In this document: positions 17,847-27,245 of the stretch, one piece after another
How the letters are laid out: each line of letters begins with the position of its first letter
Position numbering within the stretch: position 1 is the stretch's first letter
Assembly (NCBI GenBank): GCA_016839555.1
Contig: JAEOUA010000011.1
Span: 247,905-311,904, forward strand
DNA length: 64,000 nucleotides
From: Promethearchaeota archaeon
Lineage (GTDB): Archaea; Asgardarchaeota; Lokiarchaeia; Sigyniarchaeales; SOKP01
Direction of reading: 5' to 3'
The notes under the pieces: model-generated
Database searches by the model: none
What the model was told of the DNA's origin: nothing
Seen by the model: only the letters and a program-made list of their open reading frames with translations
Program-made: the position numbers and the translations under genes

Positions 17847-18308
17847 ATGCCTTTAAGAATCCGTTGGAAATCTAAAGAAAATATCGGTATTGCCCTTATG
17901 CTGGTTGGAGGATGTGGATTATCTCAAGCTATGTTTATTTTAATTGGACAGCTATTTTTAGGGGTAAATAATTATTTTGTTATGATTATTATTCCAATTG
18001 GAATTATAATTGCAACATTTTATGGGACAATTATTATTTATGAAAATTATGCCCAAATAAGAAGACGAGAAAAATTAAGAAGTCAATTTCAAGCTCAAAG
18101 GGAAAAAAATGCATTTAAAAAATTTATAAATTTCCCCATTACAAAACCTCTTTTAATTATGAGTTCTGTATTCATATTATTTTTCATTATTTTTTATTTA
18201 ATTTTGAACATTTTTCTTGAAGGACAATTATCATTTGTATTTTCAGAGACTTTAGCAGCGACAATCTTTTTATTAATCTGTAATGTGATTGAAAGATATT
18301 ATGCTTAA
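17847..18308 (+). CDS. Four-helix membrane protein, unknown
   Basis: 153 residues with four hydrophobic segments (about 15-37, 42-62, 102-124 and 130-148) and a basic cytosolic loop of about 35 residues between the second and third. It starts 28 bases after the tRNA-Val gene and may be read from the same promoter. No family recognised. Confidence 0.6.
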   Translation: MPLRIRWKSKENIGIALMLVGGCGLSQAMFILIGQLFLGVNNYFVMIIIPIGIIIATFYGTIIIYENYAQIRRREKLRSQFQAQREKNAFKKFINFPITKPLLIMSSVFILFFIIFYLILNIFLEGQLSFVFSETLAATIFLLICNVIERYYA

Positions 18309-18640
18309 AATTAATAGATATGAGATTCTTCCTCCTTAGGTTTAAAATTGATAATTCCATATTATTCATCGGACGTTTATCAACCATAAAAGAGTCTAAA
18401 AATTTTTCTATTCAATATTAAATCTATAATAAAACTACTTTTAGATGAAAAGTTCTAATTTAAAATTCAAACTTTCAAAAAACTAAAGATTTTTAGAAAG
18501 AAATAAATATAAGAAATCCGTAAGAAAAAAACCTTTATTTTATGAACCATTATTGAAAAAAATAAATTTAGATTTCAAAAAAAAAAATTTTTTACTTGAA
18601 AAATGTTTAAAATATTTTAAGAAACTAAAATTGAAAATGA
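18309..18640. other. Gene-free spacer
   Basis: 332 AT-rich bases between the membrane-protein gene and the crotonase gene. I see no ORF, RNA or repeat that I can support. Confidence 0.4.
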
Positions 18641-19468
18641 TTGAATATGAATGAACAAGAAGAGAAATTATTGCTTGAAAAAAAGGGAAAAATTGCATAT
18701 ATTACAATAGACAATCAAAAGAAGAAAAATGCTATAGAAGTCCCAATGATTTATAAGTTCCTTGATTATCTCGATGATGTGGATAATGATCCAAAAATTA
18801 GATGCCTAGTTATAAGAAGTGCTGGAGATAGTGTTTTTTGTGCAGGATGGGATTTAGCAATGTTCCAACCAGGAAAAACGGAAAATATTGATATTCTGCT
18901 TAAAGATGGATCAAAAATCTCCAAAAAAATTCATTTATTGAAGAAACCAGTTATTATGCAAATTCAAGGCTCAGCTGTAGGAACGGGTACAATTATAGCA
19001 TTAGCTGCGGATTTTAGATTTGTAGCTAATAGAAAGGATATATTTTTTCAATTACCAGAATTGATTATAGGACCAGGAATTTTTCCTGCAACGGGTCCAA
19101 CTGTAGGAGCAGTGAAACTTTTGGGAAATGCGAGAGCAAAAGATATGCTATTAACAGGTCGGAGAGTTTTTCTTGAGGAATTCAATTCTTGGGGAGCTAT
19201 TAGCCGAGTTATAAACCCACCGGAAGAATTACCGAATGCTGTCATAAAATTCGCCAAAGATCTTTCCAAAAAGCCAGCAGAATTATTGATTCTTACAAAG
19301 AATGCGATTAATAGAATGTCTATGCGCTTATTAAATGAATTTTATAAACTTGAAAATGAGATGGGAAGATATTATTTCAATGGTCTCGAAGGTAAAAAGA
19401 GAGAGGAAATTGATGAATTTCTTGAGAAAATAAATATAAATTATTCATCATTAAATAGTGGAAAATAA
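18641..19468 (+). CDS. Enoyl-CoA hydratase/isomerase (crotonase) family protein
   Basis: 275 residues with a single crotonase domain. Oxyanion-hole elements are FCAGWDLAMF (about 65-74) and IQGSAVGTGTIIALAADFR (about 107-125), and FQLPELIIGPGIFPATG is the substrate-pocket segment. Acts on acyl-CoA in the cytosol (hydration, isomerisation or related chemistry). The usual second glutamate cannot be placed with certainty, so the exact reaction is open. No other fatty-acid genes are adjacent. Confidence 0.88.
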   Translation: MNMNEQEEKLLLEKKGKIAYITIDNQKKKNAIEVPMIYKFLDYLDDVDNDPKIRCLVIRSAGDSVFCAGWDLAMFQPGKTENIDILLKDGSKISKKIHLLKKPVIMQIQGSAVGTGTIIALAADFRFVANRKDIFFQLPELIIGPGIFPATGPTVGAVKLLGNARAKDMLLTGRRVFLEEFNSWGAISRVINPPEELPNAVIKFAKDLSKKPAELLILTKNAINRMSMRLLNEFYKLENEMGRYYFNGLEGKKREEIDEFLEKININYSSLNSGK

Positions 19469-19821
19469 CTGAATATTACAACTGGAAAGATTATTTATCT
19501 ATTATGATAATAAACGTAATAATAAATTAAAATCGACTTTTAGAAATTTTTTATTTTTATTATTAAAAATATCTAGCTCACAAGAAAATATTTAGATATA
19601 TGAAATTCATTAATTCAAAATATAAAGAAGAATAATAGCAGGGATAAGAAGATTTAAAACCTTTGAGTTTATTAATATTATTAGATTTATTGATAATTAA
19701 TTTTGATTTTTTCAAAAATATCTTTAATAATAAATTTGTATTTTAATAGACTATAAACCAAATTAAAAGAATAATTATTCATCAGACTCATAAAAGATAT
19801 ATTATAATAAATTAAATCAAA
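19469..19821. other. Gene-free spacer
   Basis: 353 AT-rich bases with no supportable ORF or structure. Confidence 0.4.
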
Positions 19822-20667
19822 ATGAAAATAGAAATTCGCTGCCCAACCTGCAGCAAAATAGGTTTTATTGAAGTTTCCGAGGATAAACTTAAAGATGTAT
19901 CACGGGGATTATTAGCTATAAATATATCAGAAAATATTGTATGTAAACATTCTTTTGTGGCTTATATTGATAAAAATTTAGAGGTTCGGGATTGCTTCCA
20001 AGCAGATTTTCAGATTGAAATCCCGGTACTGGAATCGGCAAAACCTGGAGAGGCAGAAGAAGCCTTTGAGAAGGAAAAATTTGATTTAATATTAATAAAA
20101 TTGAATTTTCCAGCAACTTCAATAGCTTATTTATTAAAAGGGATTTTATCTAAACAGAAATTAGCTATTATAAATGACCAAAAATTCTTAGAATCTCACT
20201 TAAGAAATTTTATAGAATCCATTTCAGAGGGGACTTTTAAGCCGCATGTGGAAATAATTCCCCGAGAAATCTATATTAATAATAAGAAAAATTATGCTGA
20301 TTATGTTATATTGGACGAAAATAAAATAATTCAAAATGAAGAGCGCGTATTAAATAATAGCGAATTAAATGTTGAAAGAACTATTGTTCAGAAATTTTTG
20401 TTGGAAATAGATGAAATGGCCAGTTTTATTATTCTTAGAAATGAGCTTGAAAAAGCATACTCATTAGCAAATTCAATTACCGAATTAATTAATAATTTCG
20501 AGGGGAAAGAACTTCAATCAAAAAAAATTATTGATTATCTAGTCAAAAAACATAATATCGATATCAAAATTCCTTATCTCAACTTTTTATTAGCTATTGT
20601 ACAGAATTATTTTGGCATTGAGGTTCCAAGAAGTTCAGAAGTCGGAAATTTCTTGGGATTTTTGTAA
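19822..20667 (+). CDS. Zinc-binding N-terminal domain protein, unknown
   Basis: 281 residues. Residues 1-60 look like a small beta-rich zinc-binding module (IRCPTCSKIG followed by a Cys-Lys-His pair in NIVCKHSFVAYIDKN and a later Cys in VRDCF). The rest is alpha/beta with no recognised motif. I believe similar proteins recur in Asgard genomes, but this is from memory. It is not in an obvious operon. Confidence 0.6.
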   Translation: MKIEIRCPTCSKIGFIEVSEDKLKDVSRGLLAINISENIVCKHSFVAYIDKNLEVRDCFQADFQIEIPVLESAKPGEAEEAFEKEKFDLILIKLNFPATSIAYLLKGILSKQKLAIINDQKFLESHLRNFIESISEGTFKPHVEIIPREIYINNKKNYADYVILDENKIIQNEERVLNNSELNVERTIVQKFLLEIDEMASFIILRNELEKAYSLANSITELINNFEGKELQSKKIIDYLVKKHNIDIKIPYLNFLLAIVQNYFGIEVPRSSEVGNFLGFL

Positions 20668-20907
20668 AAATTAAGAGAAGTTTCTTATTTCCTTTTTATT
20701 TGCATTTTATTATTTATAAAAAATAAAAAAAGTAAAACTTAATTCGTGAAACGTCTCTTTCACGTTACTTTAGATAGACCCAGATAATATTGAATTTTTT
20801 AAAGTAAGATTTCAAGTGAAAAAATTTAGATTTGAGATGTTCTACTATGTTGAAGTTCCATTCTACTATATTAAAAAAATTTTGATACTGAAGAGGAAAA
20901 AGAAAAG

Positions 20908-21007
20908 TGCGCCCGCCGGGGTTCGAACCCGGGTCACGAGGAATTTACAGAATAACTATAAGTCTCTTCCTTGGCAACCTCGCATACTGCCACTATACTA
21001 CGAGCGC
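20908..21007 (-). tRNA. tRNA-Gly (anticodon GCC) with intron
   Basis: Reads from 21007 to 20908. The acceptor GCGCTCG pairs with CGGGCGC (one T-G wobble); the discriminator is A. The T arm has CCCGG / GTTCGAA / CCCCGG-type pairing. The anticodon arm CGAGG...CCTCG encloses TTGCCAA, giving GCC. About 29 extra bases (20942-20970, with one-base uncertainty) sit after position 37, the canonical archaeal intron site recognised by the splicing endonuclease. No 3' CCA is encoded. Confidence 0.92.
20942..20970 (-). other. tRNA-Gly intron
   Basis: 29-base insertion between anticodon-loop position 37 and the 3' anticodon stem CCTCG. Its removal restores a seven-base loop. The exact edges can shift by one base because of the A/T repeat at the joint. 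Confidence 0.8.
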
Positions 21008-21054
21008 TTAAATACTTGAGCTATACTATTTTGAATATAGGAAAAAATTAAAAT

Positions 21055-22065
21055 TTAATGTAAAATCTTGGAAATATTTTGCATTAAGCTATGACTTTCG
21101 ACAAATTCTTCTAAATCCTCATAGCAATTAGGAACTCCCTCCCTTACACCTGCCTCCTGGCTCTCAAGATACCCCATAGAAGTAGCAACTTTTGCCATTT
21201 GTTGTAATGGAATATTTCTCAAATATGAAACAATTAATCCACTTAAGAATGCATCTCCCGCACCCGTGGTATCTTCTACCTTACCGTCATAGACATCACT
21301 CCTAATAATTGTTTCTCCATCCGATAAATATGAGCCATTTGATCCATCAGTAATCGCAATTATTTCTATTCCCAAATCTGCAAAAGAGCTAATGATATTG
21401 CCAAGATCTTCTTTTTTTGTAAATTCTTTAGCTTCCTCTTTATTTAATGAAACTACATCAGATTTAGAAATTAAGATTTTTGCCCATTTTTCATTATTTT
21501 TAATAATACTCATACTAGGGGCCGCAAAAACGTGTCCATTATGACTTTTTGTAAGCATTATAGCTTTATCAATCGCTTTGCAGGAATCTTCCTTAGTTAG
21601 AGAGGTCCAGGCAAAGACCTTCACATCATCAAATAATTCTTCTTTTATATCATTTGGAGTTAATAAATCATTTGCTCCTTTATACGCAAGAATACTTCTA
21701 TCTTTACCCCATTCTGTTTTTAAGATGATTGAAATCGCGGTATGATCCTCGTTCGTTTTTATAATATTTGATAAATCAACCCCCCGCTTTTCCATATCAT
21801 CCATACATATTTGAGCAGAAAAATCATTTCCCAAAACACCGATATAAGTGGATCTTAATCCTAACATCGCACCATTGCATGCAATGTTCGCCGCAGACCC
21901 TCCTGGTACGAAGCGAACGCTTTCAACATTTAATTTTCTACTATATTCGATAGCAGTATATTTCTTAATTATATCTTTATCAAACAACTCAAACCGGAGA
22001 ATATCTTTTATTCCTAAAATGCAATCGAGTGTACAACTTCCGATTGTTATTAATTCTGGCTTCAT
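21055..22065 (-). CDS. PfkB-family carbohydrate/nucleoside kinase
   Basis: 336 residues, ribokinase fold. Signature 1 is VPGGSAANIACNGAMLG (about 52-70); signature 2 with the catalytic Asp is DTTGAGDAFLSGL near residue 265. Phosphorylates a sugar or nucleoside; members of this shape are often adenosine or fructose-type kinases, but the substrate cannot be told. Adjacent to tRNA-Gly, not in an operon. Confidence 0.88.
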   Translation of the reverse strand: MKPELITIGSCTLDCILGIKDILRFELFDKDIIKKYTAIEYSRKLNVESVRFVPGGSAANIACNGAMLGLRSTYIGVLGNDFSAQICMDDMEKRGVDLSNIIKTNEDHTAISIILKTEWGKDRSILAYKGANDLLTPNDIKEELFDDVKVFAWTSLTKEDSCKAIDKAIMLTKSHNGHVFAAPSMSIIKNNEKWAKILISKSDVVSLNKEEAKEFTKKEDLGNIISSFADLGIEIIAITDGSNGSYLSDGETIIRSDVYDGKVEDTTGAGDAFLSGLIVSYLRNIPLQQMAKVATSMGYLESQEAGVREGVPNCYEDLEEFVESHSLMQNISKILH

Positions 22066-22262
22066 ACTTTTCTATTTAATTTTTAATTGGAATATAATCA
22101 AATTTAAGATAAAATAAGGAATACCCCTAAAAATATTTTTAGAACTAAATAAAAAAGAGTAAAATTAGAGAAAAAATAATTTCAGTTTTCCATATTTACT
22201 TTTATAATTCTCTGTTTTTAAATCTAATTTAAAAAAATGTGTATAATTATTTCCAAAGAATT

Positions 22263-23129
22263 TTATAGTTTAGCACCACAATATTGACAAAAATTTTGAT
22301 TTGGATTTTCAATTTTTTTACCACAATTAGGACAATAATTAAGATTATAACCTCTTGAGTGAGTTGTCTCTTCGGGAGTCTCAATAGCATGTGGGATTTC
22401 AATAGGCATTCTGACTCTGAAATCTCTTCGATCATAACTTTTTTGCACTCCTTTTCCATATCCAAAGGACATATTTTTCATTCTTTTTAATATGATAAAA
22501 ATAAGAGCAATAACTATAATAGTTATATAAATAATAAACTTAATATTAAATATAATAAAATCTCTTGTAGATACTCTTATTAATCCTTCTATAATTCTTA
22601 TTAGATCGGCCAACGCAACAATAAAATGCCCAGAAACTTGAATCCAGCCAGCAATAAAAATGTAATAATCCTTATTTTTATATCCATGAAAAATTAAAAA
22701 AAGCATACCAATAATGAATAAAATATCTGGAATGAGATAATAAATAAAAATCCCAAAAATAGAAAAAAATGGCATTATATTATAATAAAAACTTATCCAG
22801 CTTGATACAAGCAATAATATTGAAGTTATTAAAATAAAACTCCCAAAATTATGTCGATTTTGCTTTGAATAATTTAATAGAAGAATAATTCCAATAATTA
22901 TCAAGATATTAATTACCAAATAAGCTAGAAAAGTATAAGTTAGAGATAGAAAAATTAATAACATGATGATTGAGACTAATCCGAATATACCATAAATCAT
23001 TAAATACACTTTATTAGTTATGAGTTCGTCATTTTGTGTTATTGATGAAACAATGATAAAACTATAATATAATAGAGGAATCACGCCATTACTAATATAA
23101 AATAAGATCGAATATGGCATTTTTGTCAA
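22263..23129 (-). CDS. Multi-pass membrane protein with C-terminal zinc ribbon
   Basis: 288 residues with seven to eight hydrophobic segments in the first 215 residues, a short basic linker, and a C-terminal zinc ribbon with YCPNCGKK and FCQYCGAKL (two CxxC pairs). The ribbon is a common tail on archaeal membrane proteins and would face the cytosol. Function unknown. It lies beside the ESCRT-III gene on the same strand, 230 bases away, so a functional tie is speculative. Confidence 0.7.
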   Translation of the reverse strand: MTKMPYSILFYISNGVIPLLYYSFIIVSSITQNDELITNKVYLMIYGIFGLVSIIMLLIFLSLTYTFLAYLVINILIIIGIILLLNYSKQNRHNFGSFILITSILLLVSSWISFYYNIMPFFSIFGIFIYYLIPDILFIIGMLFLIFHGYKNKDYYIFIAGWIQVSGHFIVALADLIRIIEGLIRVSTRDFIIFNIKFIIYITIIVIALIFIILKRMKNMSFGYGKGVQKSYDRRDFRVRMPIEIPHAIETPEETTHSRGYNLNYCPNCGKKIENPNQNFCQYCGAKL

Positions 23130-23358
23130 ATACTCTCTTGCTAAATAGATTTTAATTATAAAATAATGTATATGATTTAAAAATTTTGAAACTAAGAAGA
23201 GAATGAGAATTTTTATTTTGATTGAAAAAATTCATTAATCATACCAATTAAAATAAAATATGAAATAGAATAGATTTAAGATTTAGATAAATAATATATG
23301 CTCTTAAAGGATTTTATTAGAACTAATAAAAAAGACTCGTGGGAGGAAAAAATTGCAA

Positions 23359-23985
23359 TTAATCCTTAGATTTGAGCTTTTCTAATTCTTTTTCTAATTC
23401 GTCGATTTTCTCATCTGAGGCAACACTTGGAAGTGAACTTGATACTTCAGCACCAATCTCGGCATCTATTTCTCCTAAAAGTTCTTTTACATCATCATCA
23501 GATACTGCAGTGTCCATCGTTATGTTATCAGTAGCATCAGCAGTGATTTCTTGGGTCACTTCGAAATCTTGAATATCAAGATCGATGCTTGACATTAACT
23601 CTGTAATTTGCGGGATGGAAAGGTTTGCCTTTAACGCTGAAACTGAATTTGCAATAGTTTGCACGATTTTTGCTACATCATGGACAGCATCTGCCTGCTC
23701 CATTTTAAAAACGAGACCTTCGAGGTTGGTTCGAAAAGTGTCAATTGCACGTGCCTGTTTTTTAGTTTGTAAATAATTTCTGGCGTTAAATTTTGCACCA
23801 TTCATATCCCCTTGTTTTCGAAGGTTTACTGCTTTATCACGTGCTTGCTTGGCGCTCATTTCTAATTTTTTGGATTGTCGCATTAATCTTTTATTAAAAA
23901 CTCGTAATTTGATTGCTGCAGATCGAACAGAATTATCAGTTTTTCCACCTGTGAGCCAATCACTTACTCGTTTTAGAAAACCCAT
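23359..23985 (-). CDS. ESCRT-III subunit, Vps2/24/46 (CHMP1)-like
   Basis: 208 residues. Basic N-terminal helix (MGFLKRVSDWLTGG) and long helical hairpin rich in Lys/Arg/Gln (about 18-110), then a shorter helical region and an acidic tail, as in ESCRT-III. The stretch from SKKLEMSAKQARDKA to ISxLMSSIDLDIQDFEV aligns by eye with CHMP1/Vps46. The C-terminal helix IDELEKELEKLKSK resembles a MIM1 motif that binds MIT domains; a MIT-bearing Vps4 is divergently transcribed next to it. Role: polymerises on membranes to remodel and cut them. A second, Vps20/32/60-type paralog, common in Asgard, is not in this window. Confidence 0.9.
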   Translation of the reverse strand: MGFLKRVSDWLTGGKTDNSVRSAAIKLRVFNKRLMRQSKKLEMSAKQARDKAVNLRKQGDMNGAKFNARNYLQTKKQARAIDTFRTNLEGLVFKMEQADAVHDVAKIVQTIANSVSALKANLSIPQITELMSSIDLDIQDFEVTQEITADATDNITMDTAVSDDDVKELLGEIDAEIGAEVSSSLPSVASDEKIDELEKELEKLKSKD

Positions 23986-24245
23986 CTTCTATTTCTCCAT
24001 TCTCCTTATTATTATTAATATATTTAAGAAAAAAATATCATTCTTCTATATAATAAAAAAAAATTAATTATATAAACTTAATTTAAAGTTAGTGAACTCT
24101 ACTATTTAAAATTATATTATCTTAATTTAAAAAACTACTTTAGTCCATTTTTTTAGTCCAGTATTTTTATATTTAAAATAAATTTAATTAAAATAATTTC
24201 TATTCTAATAGTAATAAAAAGAATAAAACGAATCATTTAGTAATC
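23986..24245. promoter_or_regulatory. Divergent ESCRT-III / Vps4 promoter region
   Basis: 260 bases between two divergent ESCRT genes. A TATA-like TTTATATTTAAA near 24167-24178 lies about 70 bases before the Vps4 start and is the best core promoter candidate. No operator was recognised. Confidence 0.35.
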
Positions 24246-25445
24246 ATGTCCAGTTTTGATTCAAAATTATATCAGTTCGCGGTGAAAGAAGCAAACGAAG
24301 CCGTTGCATATGATGGAAAAGGGCAATATCGGCAAGCCATAAACAAATATCAAAGAGCTGCTGAAAGTTTAATCCAATTTATTAAATATAATAACAATCA
24401 AATTATGATTAAAAAATGTAAAAAACAAATAGAAGAATATCTCGACCGTGCAAAACTTTTAAAATCTCATCTCAATGGGGCAAGATCAATAAAATCAGCT
24501 ACTGATAGAGATATCAAAGAAGCTGGTGGAGAAGGAGAAATATCCGACGAGGAACGAGAAATATTGGATATGATTAGTGGAACTATCATAACAGAATCGC
24601 CCAACGTGAAATGGTCTGATATTGCGGGACTAAAAAGTAGTAAACAAGTTCTAAGGGAAGCCATCGTATTACCCATTATGAAACCCAAATTATTTACAGG
24701 AGCACGAAAGCCTTGGTCGGGAGTTTTATTATTTGGACCACCGGGATGTGGAAAAACATTATTAGCTAAAGCAGCCGCCTCAGAATGTAAGGCGACTTTC
24801 TTTAGTGCATCTTCTGCAGATTTATTAAGTAAATGGCTAGGAGAAAGTGAAAAATTAGTTAGCGCTTTATTTAAAATCGGTCGTTTAAGAGCTCCGAGTT
24901 TAATTTTTATTGATGAAATAGATTCTCTTGCCACAAAAAGAGGAGAAGGCTCGGAAAGTGGAGGTGAACGTAGAGTAAAAACCCAACTTCTTAGTGAAAT
25001 TCAAGGAATGAAAACCACAGAGAATAAACCTATGTTAGTTTTGGGCGCTACAAATCGTCCATGGGACCTTGATAATGCGATGCTCAGCAGATTTCAGAAA
25101 AAAGTATATGTTCCTTTACCGGATCTTGAAGCAAGAGCGGAGATCTTTAAGATTCACACCAAGGGAGTAAACATGGCTTTAGATGATGAAGACTTTATTG
25201 AATTAGGTGTTAGATCAGAGAGATATTCTGGGAGAGATATTTCCAATGTCTGTAGAGAGGTCATAATGATGCCCATTAGAGAATTAGATGCTTCAGGGAT
25301 GTTAGAACATCCTGAGCAAGAGGTTAAGGTTAGAGATATTACACTTGATGATTTTAAAAAAACTCTAAAAAAAGTGAAACCTATGATGGACAACAAAGAT
25401 TTGGCAAGATACGAAGATTGGGCACAAAAATACGGGGAATATTAA
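24246..25445 (+). CDS. Vps4-type AAA ATPase with MIT domain
   Basis: 399 residues. Residues 3-75 form a MIT three-helix domain. The AAA cassette has Walker A GPPGCGKT (164-171), pore loop KWLGESEK (196-203), Walker B FIDEID (221-226), sensor 1 ATN (268-270) and an arginine finger at Arg282. The family usually has two arginines in RRF; here the first is Ser281 (LSRFQKK), a variant worth noting. A C-terminal helix typical of Vps4 follows. It disassembles ESCRT-III filaments using ATP. Vps25 follows 26 bases downstream on the same strand, giving a two-gene operon. Confidence 0.95.
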   Translation: MSSFDSKLYQFAVKEANEAVAYDGKGQYRQAINKYQRAAESLIQFIKYNNNQIMIKKCKKQIEEYLDRAKLLKSHLNGARSIKSATDRDIKEAGGEGEISDEEREILDMISGTIITESPNVKWSDIAGLKSSKQVLREAIVLPIMKPKLFTGARKPWSGVLLFGPPGCGKTLLAKAAASECKATFFSASSADLLSKWLGESEKLVSALFKIGRLRAPSLIFIDEIDSLATKRGEGSESGGERRVKTQLLSEIQGMKTTENKPMLVLGATNRPWDLDNAMLSRFQKKVYVPLPDLEARAEIFKIHTKGVNMALDDEDFIELGVRSERYSGRDISNVCREVIMMPIRELDASGMLEHPEQEVKVRDITLDDFKKTLKKVKPMMDNKDLARYEDWAQKYGEY

Positions 25446-25471
25446 TATAAACAAAATGACGAGGATTAAAG

Positions 25472-26392
25472 ATGGAAAAACAAAGAGATGAAGTAAAAGA
25501 AATTTCAAAAGAGCTTAAAGAAAAAGCTGATAAAGAATTAGAAAGACTCAGAAGAGAGTTATATCGTTTAAGAAAACTAAAAGAGCAAAAAGAAAAAGAA
25601 AAAAAAAAAAAGAAAAAGAAAACCGCTACCGAAGAATTAACTAAAGAATCTGCTTCATCTGTTTCCGAAAAACCAAAGAATATTAGCGGAGTAAAAGAAA
25701 TTGAAGAATCATTTGAAGAGATTGATTCTTTATTAAGTCAAGAATTAGAAAAAGAGAATCACAAAACTTATGAAAAAAATGCGAATTATATTGAAACCCA
25801 ATTACAAAAATTAGAACAAGAAATAATTGGAGAAACGGGTCTCATTGAAGAGGAACTTTCGCCTTATGAAAAATTATTAGATGAATATCCTTGGTTGGAA
25901 CAACCTCGATATGAATATATGTTTCATATCCCGAATAAAACAAAAAATCCAAATGATTTCGAATCCTGGGTCAATGAATGGAGTAAAATTTTATTTGATT
26001 ATGCCAAATATGCGATTTTACATATCCTTTATTTGAGGCAGTTATACACAGAAGCCCCATTTTCTAAATTTGAGAATCGAAAGCAAGCAATCAAGGAAAT
26101 TAGTAATTGGTTGGTAAAGCAAGATTTAGCAAGGTGGCTTTCAAAGAAAAAGGAAAAATTAAGGGTGTATTGGAAAACTTTGGATTTAATGGCCGAAGAA
26201 ATTTATGACTGGGCTTATGATAGCGGGAAATTAGAGCCAATACTTATTTATGAAATTAGGGAAGCCAAAAAGGAATTTAATGGTCTTCCAAAAGACGAAT
26301 TTGAAAAAATATTTGAAAAACTTTCAGAACAAAATAGAGCAGAAATAATAAAAATAAAAGATCGGATTGCTTTAAAGATCCTTCTCGAATAA
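25472..26392 (+). CDS. ESCRT-II subunit Vps25 with long coiled-coil N-terminus
   Basis: 306 residues. Residues 1-130 are a charged coiled coil including a run of lysines (about 43-50). From about residue 135 the protein aligns by eye along the length of eukaryotic Vps25: the YPWLEQP start, a first winged helix with PFSKFENRK...WL, LRVYWKTLDLMAEEIYDWAYDSG, and a second winged helix with EFNGLPKDEF and AEIIKIKD at the end. Expected role: the ESCRT-II arm that recruits ESCRT-III. The coiled-coil extension is absent from eukaryotic Vps25. Intact to its stop at 26392; accessory DNA begins exactly here. Confidence 0.85.
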   Translation: MEKQRDEVKEISKELKEKADKELERLRRELYRLRKLKEQKEKEKKKKKKKTATEELTKESASSVSEKPKNISGVKEIEESFEEIDSLLSQELEKENHKTYEKNANYIETQLQKLEQEIIGETGLIEEELSPYEKLLDEYPWLEQPRYEYMFHIPNKTKNPNDFESWVNEWSKILFDYAKYAILHILYLRQLYTEAPFSKFENRKQAIKEISNWLVKQDLARWLSKKKEKLRVYWKTLDLMAEEIYDWAYDSGKLEPILIYEIREAKKEFNGLPKDEFEKIFEKLSEQNRAEIIKIKDRIALKILLE

Positions 26393-26713
26393 TGGAAATT
26401 TCTTTTCCATAAACTTAAGAATTTTTTCCCTTTTATAATGATTACAGAATGCTGAATTACAATCAAAGGGGTGATGACATTCGTTAATATGCCCGAATTC
26501 GCAGAACATACACGAAAATATTTCATCGTCAAATAATTCTCTTTCATCTCTGGGACAAAAGGCGTGACCATATTGAAGGGTGATCATCCTTCTGAGATTT
26601 CTGAGTTTTATTTTATCGTAAGCGGATTTCTCTTTCTTCTCTTCTAAGCGTTTGACTGCTTTAATGATGGTTATAATTGCTTCTGCGTGGTGATTGCTTA
26701 TTTTTTGAGCCAT
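26372..26713 (-). CDS. Small Cys/His-rich zinc-binding protein
   Basis: 113 residues. A basic helical first half (KAVKRLEEKKEKSAYDKIK) and a Cys/His-rich second half with CPRDERE, FSCMFCEFGHINECHHPFDC and FCNHYKR, enough ligands for one or two zinc ions. Its 3' end overlaps the 3' end of Vps25 by 21 bases on the opposite strand, so the accessory block abuts the ESCRT gene without a gap. It is the last gene of a run of three minus-strand genes. Function unknown. Confidence 0.65.
   Translation of the reverse strand: MAQKISNHHAEAIITIIKAVKRLEEKKEKSAYDKIKLRNLRRMITLQYGHAFCPRDERELFDDEIFSCMFCEFGHINECHHPFDCNSAFCNHYKREKILKFMEKKFPLFEKDL
26375..26392 (+). repeat. Left copy of an 18-base near-repeat bounding the insertion
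   Basis: Encodes Lys-Ile-Leu-Leu-Glu-stop, the end of Vps25. The same five residues and a stop recur in frame at 39721-39738, on the other side of the accessory DNA, with 15 of 18 bases identical and all three differences at third codon positions. Candidate relic of an attachment site or of a duplicated gene end; chance is not excluded. Confidence 0.35.
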
Positions 26714-26716
26714 TGT

Positions 26717-26911
26717 TTAGATCAGTCCCCGTTCTTTGAGTGGATTTTTACGGTGGCATTCATAACATTCGTCATAATCGGGTTCAATATCTCCGTAGCC
26801 ACAATAAGGGCAGTGCAACACTCCATCCATTACTGCGGTTTTCAACATATCGAGGAGTCCTTTTTGCGTTATTTCTCTTTTTACAAAATTTTTATTCATT
26901 TTTGGTTTCAT
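26717..26911 (-). CDS. Small zinc-ribbon protein
   Basis: 64 residues with two CxxC pairs (LHCPYCGYG and YDECYECHRK), a typical one-zinc ribbon. Three bases separate its stop from the next gene (26372-26713), so they are translationally close and surely co-transcribed. Function unknown. Confidence 0.65.
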   Translation of the reverse strand: MKPKMNKNFVKREITQKGLLDMLKTAVMDGVLHCPYCGYGDIEPDYDECYECHRKNPLKERGLI

Positions 26912-26963
26912 CTCTTTTTTGATTTTTAAGGTTTTTTATTGGTTTATTTGGTGTTTGAAAAAA

Positions 26964-27245
26964 TTAGAATTTGCCCCATAAATGCCGATATTTATCGTTT
27001 TCGTCTTTACTGCGGGGGGCGTATTTTTCGGCGTGTTTCTGGGCGATGTAAAATATTGAGTTTCTGGTGTGTCGTGCCTTAAAAAAGCATTCTCTATCGC
27101 AAAACGTGAAACCAAAGGGATCGATGAAAAAAGATTTCTCTATCTGGATCTGCTTTGAACAATAACAGCAATAATAAGTTTTTGTTGTGTGTTTGTTTCG
27201 GGGTAAGTAAAATAAGTTAATCTTTTCTAACTTTTCGTCAAACAT
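26964..27245 (-). CDS. Small zinc-finger protein
   Basis: 93 residues. CCYCSKQIQIEKSFF followed by FTFCDRECFFKARH resembles FCS/MYM-type or treble-clef fingers (Cys-x2-Cys...Cys-x3-Cys). Basic and aromatic tail. First gene of the three-gene run ending at 26372. Function unknown. Confidence 0.65.
   Translation of the reverse strand: MFDEKLEKINLFYLPRNKHTTKTYYCCYCSKQIQIEKSFFIDPFGFTFCDRECFFKARHTRNSIFYIAQKHAEKYAPRSKDENDKYRHLWGKF

Noticed and set aside
18187..18387. Small minus-strand basic protein after the four-helix membrane gene
   Set aside because: It overlaps the membrane-protein gene and has no motif or ribosome site.
20816..21019. A 67-residue plus-strand protein
   Set aside because: It runs across the tRNA-Gly gene, which has a complete cloverleaf.
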